Shown piece by piece: positions 33,219-47,300 of a DNA stretch of 60,133 bases. Where the stretch lies: NCBI GenBank assembly GCA_964058805.1, contig CAXKVV010000667.1:1-60133 (forward strand). The letters are read 5' to 3'. Position 1 is the first letter of the stretch. Every line of letters starts with the position of its first letter. The stretch comes from Schoenoplectus triqueter (Eukaryota > Streptophyta > Magnoliopsida > Poales > Cyperaceae). The notes beneath the pieces are model-generated. The model was not told the origin of the DNA, did no database searches, and saw nothing but the letters and a program-made list of their open reading frames with translations. Made by a program: the position numbers and the translations under genes.

Positions 33219-33367
33219 TTAAACAGCTTTTTAATGCATCTTACTTAATTTTTACGCAAAATTAGTGCCGTTGAATGTTCATATCGATATGTTAATCGGA
33301 TAATCTTCTGATAGGCATAGTTAGGAGTATTTGTATTAATTTTGAAAAACTGAAATAACTTGTTTAA
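33219..33367. repeat. deletion of about two monomers in the first HOR
   Basis: Here the cagctttttaatgc monomer is followed after only about 148 bp by the cagtagttt monomer, skipping two variants present in every later unit (about 400 bp missing). The break is near 33343 (ATTAATTTT|GAAAAACTG). Confidence 0.75.
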
Positions 33368-33949
33368 ACAGTAGTTTGTAATGTATTTTACTTATGTTTT
33401 ATGAAATCTTTGTGTCGTAGGATATTCATATCGAAGTGTTAATTGGACAATCTTACAATAAGCAAAATTAAGAGTAATTACATTAATTTTCACAAAATGA
33501 TGGGTATTTATGCGTCCAAAAATTTTAAAAAAGTCGAACAACTTGATTAAATAGCAGTTTTTAATGCATCTTACTTATGTTTCCTGCAAAATAAGCATCA
33601 TAGAATATTCATATTGATGTTTTAATTCGATAGTATTATAATTTGCATAATTAGGAGTAATGATATTGATTTGCATGAAATTATATGCAGTTATGCGGAA
33701 TAAATATTTTAAAACCTCAATCAACATGTTTAAACAGCTGTTTTTAATGCATCTTACTTATGTTTTGTGCAAAATTAGTGTCGTAGAATATTTATATCGA
33801 TGTTTTTATTGGATAATCTCCTAATAGGTATAATTATGAGTAATTATATTATTTTTTACGAAATTATATGTAGTAGTGGACAATTACCTTAAACAACTTG
33901 GTTAAACAGCAGTTTGTAATGTATCTTACTTATGTTTTACGAAAATTTA

Positions 33950-36900
33950 GTCTCGTAGGATATTAATATCGAAGTGTTAATTGGACAATCTTACAATAGG
34001 CATAATTAGGAGTAAATTTATTAATTTGCACGAAATTTTGAGTATTTATTCAGCCAAAAATTAAAAAAGAATTAAACAACTTCTTTAAACAGCTTTTTAA
34101 TGCATCTTACTTAATTTTTACGCAAAATTAGTGTCGTTGAACGTTCATATCGATGTGTTAATCAGATAATCTTCTAATAGGCATAGTTAGGAGTATTTGT
34201 ATTAATTTTCACGAAATTATGTGTAGTTATGAGGTAAAAAATGTTAAAATACTTAAACAACTCGTTTGAACAGCAGTTTCTAATACATCTTAGTTATGCT
34301 TTATGAAAAATTAGTATCGTCGGATATTCATTTCGAAGTGTTAATTGGACAACCTCATAATAGGCATAATTAGGAGTAATTATATTAATTTTAACGAAAT
34401 TATGAGTAGCTAGGCGGCCAAAAATTTTGAAAATCTCAAACAATTTGTTTAAACAGCAGTTTTTAACACATATTCCATATGATTTGTGCAAAATTAGCAT
34501 CATAGAATGTTCGTATCGAAGTTTTAATTGGAAAAACTTATAATAGGCATAATTAGGAGTGATTATATTAATTTGCACGAAATTATTTGTTGTTATGCGG
34601 CCTAAAATTTTGAAAAACTGAAATAACTTGTTTAAACAGTAGTTTCTAATGTATTTTACTTATGTTTTATGAAATCTTTGTGTCGTAGGATATTCATATC
34701 GAAGTGTTAATTGGACAATCTTACAATAAGCAAAATTAAGAGTAATTACATTAATTTTCACAAAATGATGGGTATTTATGCGGCCAAAAAATTTAAAAAA
34801 GTCAAACAATTTGTTTAAATAGCAGTTTTTAATGCATCTTACTTATGTTTCGTGCAAAATAAGCATCATAGAAAATTCATATCGATGTTTTAATTCGATA
34901 GTATTATAATTTGCATAATTAGGAGTAATTATATTAATTTGCATGAAATTATATGCAGTTTTGCGGAATAAATATTGTAAAAGCTCAATCAACATGTTTA
35001 AACAGCTGTTTTTAATGCATCAAACTTATGTTTTGTGCAAAATTAGTGTCGTAGAATATTCAGATCGATGTTTTTATTGGATAATCTCCTAATAGGTATA
35101 ATTATGAGTAATTATATTATTTTTTATGAAATTATATGTAGTAATGGACAATTACCTTAAACAACTTGGTTAAACAGCAGTTTGTAATGTATCTTACTTA
35201 TGTTTTACGAAAATTTAGTCTCGTAGGATATTAATATCGAAGTGTTAATTGGACAATCTTACAATAGGCATAATTAGGAGTAAATTTATTAATTTGCACG
35301 AAATTTTGAGTATTTATTCAGCCAAAAATTAAAAAAGAATTAAACAACTTCTTTAAACAGATTTTTAATGCATCTTACTTAATTTTTACGCAAAATTAGT
35401 GTCGTTGAACGTTCATATCGATGTGTTAAATGGTTAATCTTCTAATAGACATAATTAGGAGTATTTATATTAATTTTCACGAAATTATGTGTAGTTATGA
35501 GGTAAAAAATGTTAAAAATCTTAAACAACTCGTTTGAACAGCAATTTCTAATATATCTTACTTATGTTTTATGAAAAATTAGTATCGTCGGATATTCATT
35601 TCGAAGTGTTAATTGGAGAACCTCATAATAGGCATAATTAGGAGTAATTATATTAATTTTAACGAAATTATGAGTAGCTAGGCGGCCAAAAATTTTGAAA
35701 ATCTCAAACAATTTGTTTAAACAGCAGTTTTTAACACATATTCCATATGATTTGTGCAAAATTAGCATCATAGAATGTTCGTATCGAAGTTTTAATTGGA
35801 AAATCTTATAACAGGCATAATTAGGAGTGATTATATTAATTTGCACGAAATTATTTGTAGTTATGCGGCCTAAAATTTTGAAAAACTGAAATAACTTGTT
35901 TAAACAGTAGTTTCTAATGTATTTTACTTATGTTTTATGAAAACTTTGTGTCGTAGGATATTCATAAAGAAGTGTTAATTGGACAATCTTACAATAGGCA
36001 TAATTAAGAGTAATTACATTAATTTTCACAAAATGATGGGTATTTATGCGGCAAAAAATTTAAAAAAAGTCGAACAACTTGTTTAAATAGCAGTTTTTAA
36101 TGCATCTTACTTATGTTTCGTGCAAAATAAGCATCATAGAAAATTCATATCGATGTTTTAATTCGATAGTATTATAATTTGCATAATTAGGAGTAATTAT
36201 ATTTATTTGCATGAAATTATATGCAGTTTTGCGGAATAAATATTGTAAAAGCTCAATCAACATGTTTAAACAGCTGTTTTTAATGCATCAAACTTATGTT
36301 TTGTGCAAAATTAGTGTCGTAGAATATTCAGATCGATGTTTTTATTGGATAATCTCCTAATAGGTATAATTATGAGTAATTATATTATTTTTTACGAAAT
36401 TATATGTAGTAATGGACAATTACCTTAAACAACTTGGTTAAACAGCAGTTTGTAATGTATCTTACTTATGTTTTATGAAAATTTAGTCTCGTAGGATATT
36501 AATATCGAAGTGTTAATTGGACAATCTTACAATAGGCATAATTAGGAGTAAATTTATTAATTTGCACGAAATTTTGAGTATTTATTCAGCCAAAAATTAA
36601 AAAAGAATTAAACAACTTCTTTAAACAGCTTTTTAATGCATCTTACTTAATTTTTACGCAAAATTAGTGTCGTTGAACGTTCATATCGATGTGTTAATCA
36701 GATAATCAACTAATAGGCATAGTTAGGAGTATTTGTATTAATTTTCACGAAATTATGTGTAGTTATGAGGTAAAAATGTTAAAAAACTTAAACAACTCGT
36801 TTGAACAGCAGTTTCTAATATATCTTAGTTATGCTTTATGAAAAATTAGTATCGTCGGATATTCATTTCGAAGTGTTAATTGGACAACTTCATAATAGGC

Positions 36901-39300
36901 ATAATTAGGAGTAATTATATTAATTTTAACAAAATTATGAGTAGCTAGGCAGCCAAAAATTTTGAAAATCTCAAACAACTTGTTTAAACAGCAGTTTTTA
37001 AAACATATTCCATATGTTTTGTGCAAGTTAGCATCACAGAATGTTCGTATCGAAGTTTTAATTGGAAAAACTTATAATAGGCATAATTAGGAGTGATTAT
37101 ATTAATTTGCACGAAATTATTTGTTGTTATGCGGCCTAAAATTTTGAAAAACTGAAATAACTTGTTTAAACAGTAGTTTCTAATGTATTTTACTTATGTT
37201 TTATGAAATCTTTGTGTCGTAGGATATTCATATCGAAGTGTTAATTGGACAATCTTACAATAAGCATAATTAAGAGTAATTACATTAATTTTCACAAAAT
37301 GATGGGTATTTATGCGGCCAAAAATTTTAAAAAAGTCGAACAACTTGATTAAATAGCAGTTTTTAATGCATCTTACTTATGTTTCGTGCAAAATAAGCAG
37401 CATAGAATATTCATATCGATGTTTTAATTCGATAGTATTATAATTTGCATAATTAGGAGTAATGATATTGATTTGCATGAAATTATATGCAGTTATGCGG
37501 AATAAACATTTTAAAACCTCAATCAACATGTTTAAACAGCTGTTTTTAATGCATCTTACTGATGTTTTGTACAAAATTAGTGTCGTAGAATATTTATATC
37601 GATGTTTTTATTGGATAATCTCCTAATAGGTATAATTATGAGTAATTATGTTATTTTTTACGAAATTATATGTAGTAGTGGACAATTACCTTAAACAACT
37701 TGGTTAAACAGCAGTTTGTAATGTATCTTACTTATGTTTTACGAAAATTTAGTCTCATAGGATATTAATATCGAAGTGATAATTGGATAATCTTACAATA
37801 GGCATAATTAGGAGTAAATTTATTAATTTTCACGAAATTTTGAGTATTTATTCAGCCAAAAATTAAAAAAGAATTAAACAACTTCTTTAAACAGATTTTT
37901 AATGCATCTTACTTAGTTTTTACGCAAAATTAGTGTCGGTGAACGTTCATATCGATGTGTTAAATGGTTAATCTTCTAATAGGCATAGTTAGGAGTATTT
38001 ATATTAATTTTCACGAAATTATGTGTAGTTATGAGGTAAAAAATGTTAAAAATCTTAAACAACTTGTTTGAACAGCGATTTCTAATATATCTTACTTATG
38101 TTTTATGAAAAATTAGTATCGTCGGATATTCATTTCGAAGTGTTAATTGGAGAACCTCATAATAGGCATAATTAGGAGTAATTATATTAATTTTAACGAA
38201 ATTATGAGTAGCTAGGTGGCCAAAAATTTTGAAAATCTCAAACAATTTGTTTAAACAGCAGTTTTTAACACATATTCCATATGATTTGTGCAAGATTAGC
38301 ATCATAGAATGTTCGTATCGAAGTTTTAATTGGAAAATCTTATAACAGGCATAATTAGGAGTGATTATATTAATTTGCACGAAATTATTTGTAGTTATGC
38401 GGCCTAAAATTTTGAAAAACTGAAATAACTTGTTTAAACAGTAGTTTCTAACGTATTTTACTTATGTTTTATGAAATCTTTGTGTCGTAGGATATTCATA
38501 TCGAAGTGTTAATTGGACAATCTTATAATAAGCATAATTAAGAGTAATTACATTAATTTTCACAAAATGATGGGTATTTATGCGGCCAAAAATTTTAAAA
38601 AAGTCGAACAACTGGATTAAAAGCAGTTTTTAATGCATCTTACTTATATTTCGTGCAAAATAAGCATCATAGAAAATTCATATCGATGTTTTAATTCGAT
38701 AGTATTATAATTTGCATAATTAGGAGTAATTATATTAATTTGCATGAAATTATATGCAGTTATGCGGAATAAATATCGTAAAATCTCAATCAACATGTTT
38801 AAACAGCTGTTTTTAATGCATCAAACTTATGTTTTGTGCAAAATTAGTGTCGTAGAATATTCAGATCGATGTTTTTATTGGATAATCTCCTAATAGGTAT
38901 AATTATGAGTAATTATATTATTTTTTACGAAATTATATGTAGTAGTGGACAATTACCTTAAACAACTTGGTTAAACAGCAGTTTGTAATTTATCTTACTT
39001 ATGTTTTACGAAAATTTAGTCTCATAGGATATTAATATCGAAGTGATAATTGGATAATCTTACAATAGGCATAATTAGGAGTAAATTTATTAATTTTCAC
39101 GAAATTTTGAGTATTTATTCAGCCAAAAATTAAAAAAGAATTAAACAACTTCTTTAAACAGCTTTTTAATGCATCTTACTTAATTTTTACGCAAAATTAG
39201 TGTCGTTGAACGTTCATATCGATGTGTTAAATGGTTAATCTTCTAATAGGCATAGTTAGGAGTATTTATATTAATTTTCACGAAATTATGTGTAGTTATG
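33950..39300. repeat. block of about four HORs, duplicated at 40290-46900
   Basis: Copy-specific variants recur at a fixed offset of 6338 bp (for example the unusual TCAGATAATCAAC at 36706 and 43044) up to about 36770. Beyond that they recur at 7606 bp (for example GAGGTAAAAATG at 36776 and 44382, and CTTACTGATGTTTTGTAC at 37555 and 45161). The change equals one extra 1268-bp HOR in the second copy. Confidence 0.8.
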
Positions 39301-42300
39301 AGGTAAAAAATGTTAAAAAATCTTAAACAACTCGTTTGAACAGCAATTTCTAATATATCTTACATATGTTTTATGAAAAATTAGTATCGTCGGATATTCA
39401 TTTCGAAGTGTTAATTGGAGAACCTCATAATAGGCATAATTAGGAGTAATTATATTAATTTTAACGAGATTATGAGTAGCTAGGCGGCCAAAAATTTTGA
39501 AAATCTCAAACAATTTGTTTAAACAGCAGTTTTTAACACATATTCCATATGATTTGTGCAAAATTAGCATCATAGAATGTTCGTATCGAAGTTTTAATTC
39601 GAAAATCTTATAACAGGCATAATTAAGAGTGATTATATTAATTTTCACGAAATTATTTGTAGTTATGCGGCCTAAAATTTTGAAAAACTGAAATAACTTG
39701 TTTAAACAGTAGTTTCTAATGTATTTTACTTATGTTTTATGAAAACTTTGTGTCGTAGGATATTCATATCGAAGTGTTAATTGGACAATCTTACAATGGG
39801 CATAATTAAGAGTAATTACATTAATTTTCACAAAATGATGGGTATTTATGCGGCCAAAAATTTTAAAAAAGTCGAACAACTTGTTTAAATAGCAGTTTTT
39901 AATGCATCTTACTTATGTTTCGTGCAAAATAAGCATCATAGAAAATTCATATCGATGTTTTAATTCGATAGTATTATAATTTGCATAATTAGGAGTAATG
40001 ATATTAATTTGCATGAAATTATATGCAGTTATGCGGAATAAATATTGTAAAAGCTCAATCAACATGTTTAAACAGCTGTTTTTAATGCATCTTACTTATG
40101 TTTTGTGCAAAATTAGTATCGTAGAATATTCATATCGATGTTTTTATTGGATAATCTCCTAATAGGTATAATTATGAGTAATTATATTATTTTTTACGAA
40201 ATTATATGTAGTAATGGACAATTACCTTAAACAACTTGGTTAAACAGCAGTTTGAAATGTATCTTACTTATGTTTTATGAAAATTTAGTCTCGTAGGATA
40301 TTAATATCGAAGTGTTAATTGGACAATCTTACAATAGGCATAATTAGGAGTAAATTTATTAATTTGCACGAAATTTTGAGTATTTATTCAGCCAAAAATT
40401 AAAAAAGAATTAAACAACTTCTTTAAACAGCTTTTTAATGCATCTTACTTAATTTTTACGCAAAATTAGTGTCGTTGAACGTTCATATCGATGTGTTAAT
40501 CAGATAATCTTCTAATAGGCATAGTTAGGAGTATTTGTATTAATTTTCACGAAATTATGTGTAGTTATGAGGTAAAAAATGTTAAAATACTTAAACAACT
40601 CGTTTGAACAGCAGTTTCTAATACATCTTAGTTATGCTTTATGAAAAATTAGTATCGTCGGATATTCATTTCGAAGTGTTAATTGGACAACCTCATAATA
40701 GGCATAATTAGGAGTAATTATATTAATTTTAACGAAATTATGAGTAGCTAGGCGGCCAAAAATTTTGAAAATCTCAAACAATTTGTTTAAACAGCAGTTT
40801 TTAACACATATTCCATATGATTTGTGCAAAATTAGCATCATAGAATGTTCGTATCGAAGTTTTAATTGGAAAAACTTATAATAGGCATAATTAGGAGTGA
40901 TTATATTAATTTGCACGAAATTATTTGTTGTTATGCGGCCTAAAATTTTGAAAAACTGAAATAACTTGTTTAAACAGTAGTTTCTAATGTATTTTACTTA
41001 TGTTTTATGAAATCTTTGTGTCGTAGGATATTCATATCGAAGTGTTAATTGGACAATCTTACAATAAGCAAAATTAAGAGTAATTACATTAATTTTCACA
41101 AAATGATGGGTATTTATGCGGCCAAAAAATTTAAAAAAGTCAAACAATTTGTTTAAATAGCAGTTTTTAATGCATCTTACTTATGTTTTGTGCAAAATAA
41201 GCATCATAGAAAATTCATATCGATGTTTTAATTCGATAGTATTATAATTTGCATAATTAGGAGTAATTATATTAATTTGCATGAAATTATATGCAGTTTT
41301 GCGGAATAAATATTGTAAAAGCTCAATCAACATGTTTAAACAGCTGTTTTTAATGCATCAAACTTATGTTTTGTGCAAAATTAGTGTCGTAGAATATTCA
41401 GATCGATGTTTTTATTGGATAATCTCCTAATAGGTATAATTATGAGTAATTATATTATTTTTTATGAAATTATATGTAGTAATGGACAATTACCTTAAAC
41501 AACTTGGTTAAACAGCAGTTTGTAATGTATCTTACTTATGTTTTACGAAAATTTAGTCTCGTAGGATATTAATATCGAAGTGTTAATTGGACAATCTTAC
41601 AATAGGCATAATTAGGAGTAAATTTATTAATTTGCACGAAATTTTGAGTATTTATTCAGCCAAAAATTAAAAAAGAATTAAACAACTTCTTTAAACAGAT
41701 TTTTAATGCATCTTACTTAATTTTTACGCAAAATTAGTGTCGTTGAACGTTCATATCGATGTGTTAAATGGTTAATCTTCTAATAGACATAATTAGGAGT
41801 ATTTATATTAATTTTCACGAAATTATGTGTAGTTATGAGGTAAAAAATGTTAAAAATCTTAAACAACTCGTTTGAACAGCAATTTCTAATATATCTTACT
41901 TATGTTTTATGAAAAATTAGTATCGTCGGATATTCATTTCGAAGTTTTAATTGGAGAACCTCATAATAGGCATAATTAGGAGTAATTATATTAATTTTAA
42001 CGAAATTATGAGTAGCTAGGCGGCCAAAAATTTTGAAAATCTCAAACAATTTGTTTAAACAGCAGTTTTTAACACATATTCCATATGATTTGTGCAAAAT
42101 TAGCATCATAGAATGTTCGTATCGAAGTTTTAATTGGAAAATCTTATAACAGGCATAATTAGGAGTGATTATATTAATTTGCACGAAATTATTTGTAGTT
42201 ATGCGGCCTAAAATTTTGAAAAACTGAAATAACTTGTTTAAACAGTAGTTTCTAATGTATTTTACTTATGTTTTATGAAAACTTTGTGTCGTAGGATATT

Positions 42301-43109
42301 CATAAAGAAGTGTTAATTGGACAATCTTACAATAGGCATAATTAAGAGTAATTACATTAATTTTCACAAAATGATGGGTATTTATGCGGCAAAAAATTTA
42401 AAAAAAGTCGAACAACTTGTTTAAATAGCAGTTTTTAATGCATCTTACTTATGTTTCGTGCAAAATAAGCATCATAGAAAATTCATATCGATGTTTTAAT
42501 TCGATAGTATTATAATTTGCATAATTAGGAGTAATTATATTTATTTGCATGAAATTATATGCAGTTTTGCGGAATAAATATTGTAAAAGCTCAATCAACA
42601 TGTTTAAACAGCTGTTTTTAATGCATCAAACTTATGTTTTGTGCAAAATTAGTGTCGTAGAATATTCAGATCGATGTTTTTATTGGATAATCTCCTAATA
42701 GGTATAATTATGAGTAATTATATTATTTTTTACGAAATTATATGTAGTAATGGACAATTACCTTAAACAACTTGGTTAAACAGCAGTTTGTAATGTATCT
42801 TACTTATGTTTTATGAAAATTTAGTCTCGTAGGATATTAATATCGAAGTGTTAATTGGACAATCTTACAATAGGCATAATTAGGAGTAAATTTATTAATT
42901 TGCACGAAATTTTGAGTATTTATTCAGCCAAAAATTAAAAAAGAATTAAACAACTTCTTTAAACAGCTTTTTAATGCATCTTACTTAATTTTTACGCAAA
43001 ATTAGTGTCGTTGAACGTTCATATCGATGTGTTAATCAGATAATCAACTAATAGGCATAGTTAGGAGTATTTGTATTAATTTTCACGAAATTATGTGTAG
43101 TTATGAGGT

Positions 43110-44380
43110 AAAAAATGTTAAAAATCTTAAACAACTTGTTTGAACAGCGATTTCTAATATATCTTACTTATGTTTTATGAAAAATTAGTATCGTCGGATA
43201 TTCATTTCGAAGTGTTAATTGGAGAACCTCATAATAGGAATAATTAGGAGTAATTATATTAATTTTAACGAAATTATGAGTAGCTAGGCGGCCAAAAATT
43301 TTGAAAATCTCAAACAATTTGTTTAAACAGCAGTTTTTAACACATATTCCATATGATTTGTGCAAAATTAGCATCATAGAATGTTCGTATCGAAGTTTTA
43401 ATTTGAAAAACTTATAAGAGGCATAATTAGGAGTGATTATATTAATTTGCACGAAATTATTTGTTGTTATGCGGCCTAAAATTTTGAAAAACTGAAATAA
43501 CTTGTTTAAACAGTAGTTTCTAATGTATTTTACTTATGTTTTATGAAATCTTTGTGTCGTAGGATATTCATATCGAAGTGTTAATTGGACAATCTTACAA
43601 TAAGCAAAATTAAGAGTAATTACATTAATTTTCACAAAATGATGGGTATTTATGCGGCCAAAAATTTTAAAAAAGTCGAACAACTTGATTAAATAGCAGT
43701 TTTTAATGCATCTTACTAATGTTTCGTGCAAAATAAGCATCATAGAATATTAATATCGATGTTTTAATTCGATAGTATTATAATTTGCATAATTAGGAGT
43801 AATTATATTAATTTGCATGAAATTATATGCAGTTTTGCGGAAAAAATATTGTAAAAGCTCAATCAGCATGTTTAAACAGCTGTTTTTAATGCATCAAACT
43901 TATGTTTTGTGCAAAATTAGTGTCGTAGAATATTCATATCGATGTTTTTATTGGATAATCTCCTAATAGGTATAATTATGAGTAATTATATTATTTTTTA
44001 CGAAATTATATGTAGTAATGGACAATTACCTTAAACAACTTGGTTAAACAGCAGTTTGTAATGTATCTTACTTATGTTTTACGAAAATTTAGTCTCGTAG
44101 GATATTAATATCGAAGTGTTAATTGGACAATCTTACAATAGGCATAATTAGGAGTAAATTTATTAATTTGCACGAAATTTTGAGTATTTATTCAGCCAAA
44201 AATTAAAAAAGAATTAAACAACTTCTTTAAACAGCTTTTTAATGCATCTTACTTAATTTTTACGCAAAATTAGTGTCGTTGAACGTTCATATCGATGTGT
44301 TAATCAGATAATCTTCTAATAGGCATAGTTAGGAGTATTTGTATTAATTTTCACGAAATTATGTGTAGTTATGAGGTAAA
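43110..44380. repeat. extra HOR unit in the second block
   Basis: One unit with no counterpart at the shifted position. Its start (ACTTGTTTGAACAGCGATTT) matches the unit at about 38060 rather than its aligned neighbour. The breakpoint lies between about 43045 and 43112; this looks like unequal crossing-over in register. Confidence 0.7.
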
Positions 44381-47300
44381 AATGTTAAAAAACTTAAACA
44401 ACTCGTTTGAACAGCAGTTTCTAATATATCTTAGTTATGCTTTATGAAAAATTAGTATCGTCGGATATTCATTTCGAAGTGTTAATTGGACAACTTCATA
44501 ATAGGCATAATTAGGAGTAATTATATTAATTTTAACAAAATTATGAGTAGCTAGGCAGCCAAAAATTTTGAAAATCTCAAACAACTTGTTTAAACAGCAG
44601 TTTTTAAAACATATTCCATATGTTTTGTGCAAGTTAGCATCACAGAATGTTCGTATCGAAGTTTTAATTGGAAAAACTTATAATAGGCATAATTAGGAGT
44701 GATTATATTAATTTGCACGAAATTATTTGTAGTTATGCGGCCTAAAATTTTGAAAAACTGAAATAACTTGTTTAAACAGTAGTTTCTAATGTATTTTACT
44801 TATGTTTTATGAAATCTTTGTGTCGTAGGATATTCATATCGAAGTGTTAATTGGACAATCTTACAATAAGCATAATTAAGAGTAATTACATTAATTTTCA
44901 CAAAATGATGGGTATTTATGCGGCCAAAAATTTTAAAAAAGTCGAACAACTTGATTAAATAGCAGTTTTTAATGCATCTTACTTATGTTTCGTGCAAAAT
45001 AAGCAGCATAGAATATTCATATCGATGTTTTAATTCGATAGTATTATAATTTGCATAATTAGGAGTAATGATATTGATTTGCATGAAATTATATGCAGTT
45101 ATGCGGAATAAACATTTTAAAACCTCAATCAACATGTTTAAACAGCTGTTTTTAATGCATCTTACTGATGTTTTGTACAAAATTAGTGTCGTAGAATATT
45201 TATATCGATGTTTTTATTGGATAATCTCCTAATAGGTATAATTATGAGTAATTATGTTATTTTTTACGAAATTATATGTAGTAGTGGACAATTACCTTAA
45301 ACAACTTGGTTAAACAGCAGTTTGTAATGTATCTTACTTATGTTTTACGAAAATTTAGTCTCATAGGATATTAATATCGAAGTGATAATTGGATAATCTT
45401 ACAATAGGCATAATTAGGAGTAAATTTATTAATTTTCACGAAATTTTGAGTATTTATTCAGCCAAAAATTAAAAAAGAATTAAACAACTTCTTTAAACAG
45501 ATTTTTAATGCATCTTACTTAGTTTTTACGCAAAATTAGTGTCGGTGAACGTTCATATCGATGTGTTAAATGGTTAATCTTCTAATAGGCATAGTTAGGA
45601 GTATTTATATTAATTTTCACGAAATTATGTGTAGTTATGAGGTAAAAAATGTTAAAAATCTTAAACAACTTGTTTGAACAGCGATTTCTAATATATCTTA
45701 CTTATGTTTTATGAAAAATTAGTATCGTCGGATATTCATTTCGAAGTGTTAATTGGAGAACCTCATAATAGGCATAATTAGGAGTAATTATATTAATTTT
45801 AACGAAATTATGAGTAGCTAGGTGGCCAAAAATTTTGAAAATCTCAAACAATTTGTTTAAACAGCAGTTTTTAACACATATTCCATATGATTTGTGCAAG
45901 ATTAGCTTCATAGAATGTTCGTATCGAAGTTTTAATTGGAAAATCTTATAACAGGCATAATTAGGAGTGATTATATTAATTTGCACGAAATTATTTGTAG
46001 TTATGCGGCCTAAAATTTTGAAAAACTGAAATAACTTGTTTAAACAGTAGTTTCTAACGTATTTTACTTATGTTTTATGAAATCTTTGTGTCGTAGGATA
46101 TTCATATCGAAGTGTTAATTGGACAATCTTATAATAAGCATAATTAAGAGTAATTACATTAATTTTCACAAAATGATGGGTATTTATGCGGCCAAAAATT
46201 TTAAAAAAGTCGAACAACTGGATTAAATAGCAGTTTTTAATGCATCTTACTTATATTTCGTGCAAAATAAGCATCATAGAAAATTCATATCGATGTTTTA
46301 ATTCGATAGTATTATAATTTGCATAATTAGGAGTAATTATATTAATTTGCATGAAATTATATGCAGTTATGCGGAATAAATATCGTAAAATCTCAATCAA
46401 CATGTTTAAACAGCTGTTTTTAATGCATCAAACTTATGTTTTGTGCAAAATTAGTGTCGTAGAATATTCAGATCGATGTTTTTATTGGATAATCTCCTAA
46501 TAGGTATAATTATGAGTAATTATATTATTTTTTACGAAATTATATGTAGTAGTGGACAATTACCTTAAACAACTTGGTTAAACAGCAGTTTGTAATTTAT
46601 CTTACTTATGTTTTACGAAAATTTAGTCTCATAGGATATTAATATCGAAGTGATAATTGGATAATCTTACAATAGGCATAATTAGGAGTAAATTTATTAA
46701 TTTTCACGAAATTTTGAGTATTTATTCAGCCAAAAATTAAAAAAGAATTAAACAACTTCTTTAAACAGCTTTTTAATGCATCTTACTTAATTTTTACGCA
46801 AAATTAGTGTCGTTGAACGTTCATATTGATGTGTTAAATGGTTAATCTTCTAATAGGCATAGTTAGGAGTATTTATATTAATTTTCACGAAATTATGTGT
46901 AGTTATGAGGTAAAAAATGTTAAAAATCTTAAACAACTCGTTTGAACAGCAGTTTCTAATATATCTTACTTATGCTTTATGAAAAATTGGTATCGTCGGA
47001 TATTCATTTCGAAGTGTTAATTGGAGAACCTCATAATAGGCATAATTAGGAGTAATTTTATTAATTTTAACGAAATTATGAGTAGCTAGGCGTCCAAAAA
47101 TTTTGAAAATCTCAAACAACTTGTTTAAACAGCAGTTTTTAACACATATTCCATATGATTTGTGCAAAATTAGCATCATAGAATGTTCGTATCGAAGTTT
47201 TAATTGGAAAATCTTATAATAGGCATAATTAGGAGTGATTATATTAATTTGCACGAAATTATTTGTAGTTATGCGGCCTGAAATTTTGAAAAACTGAAAT

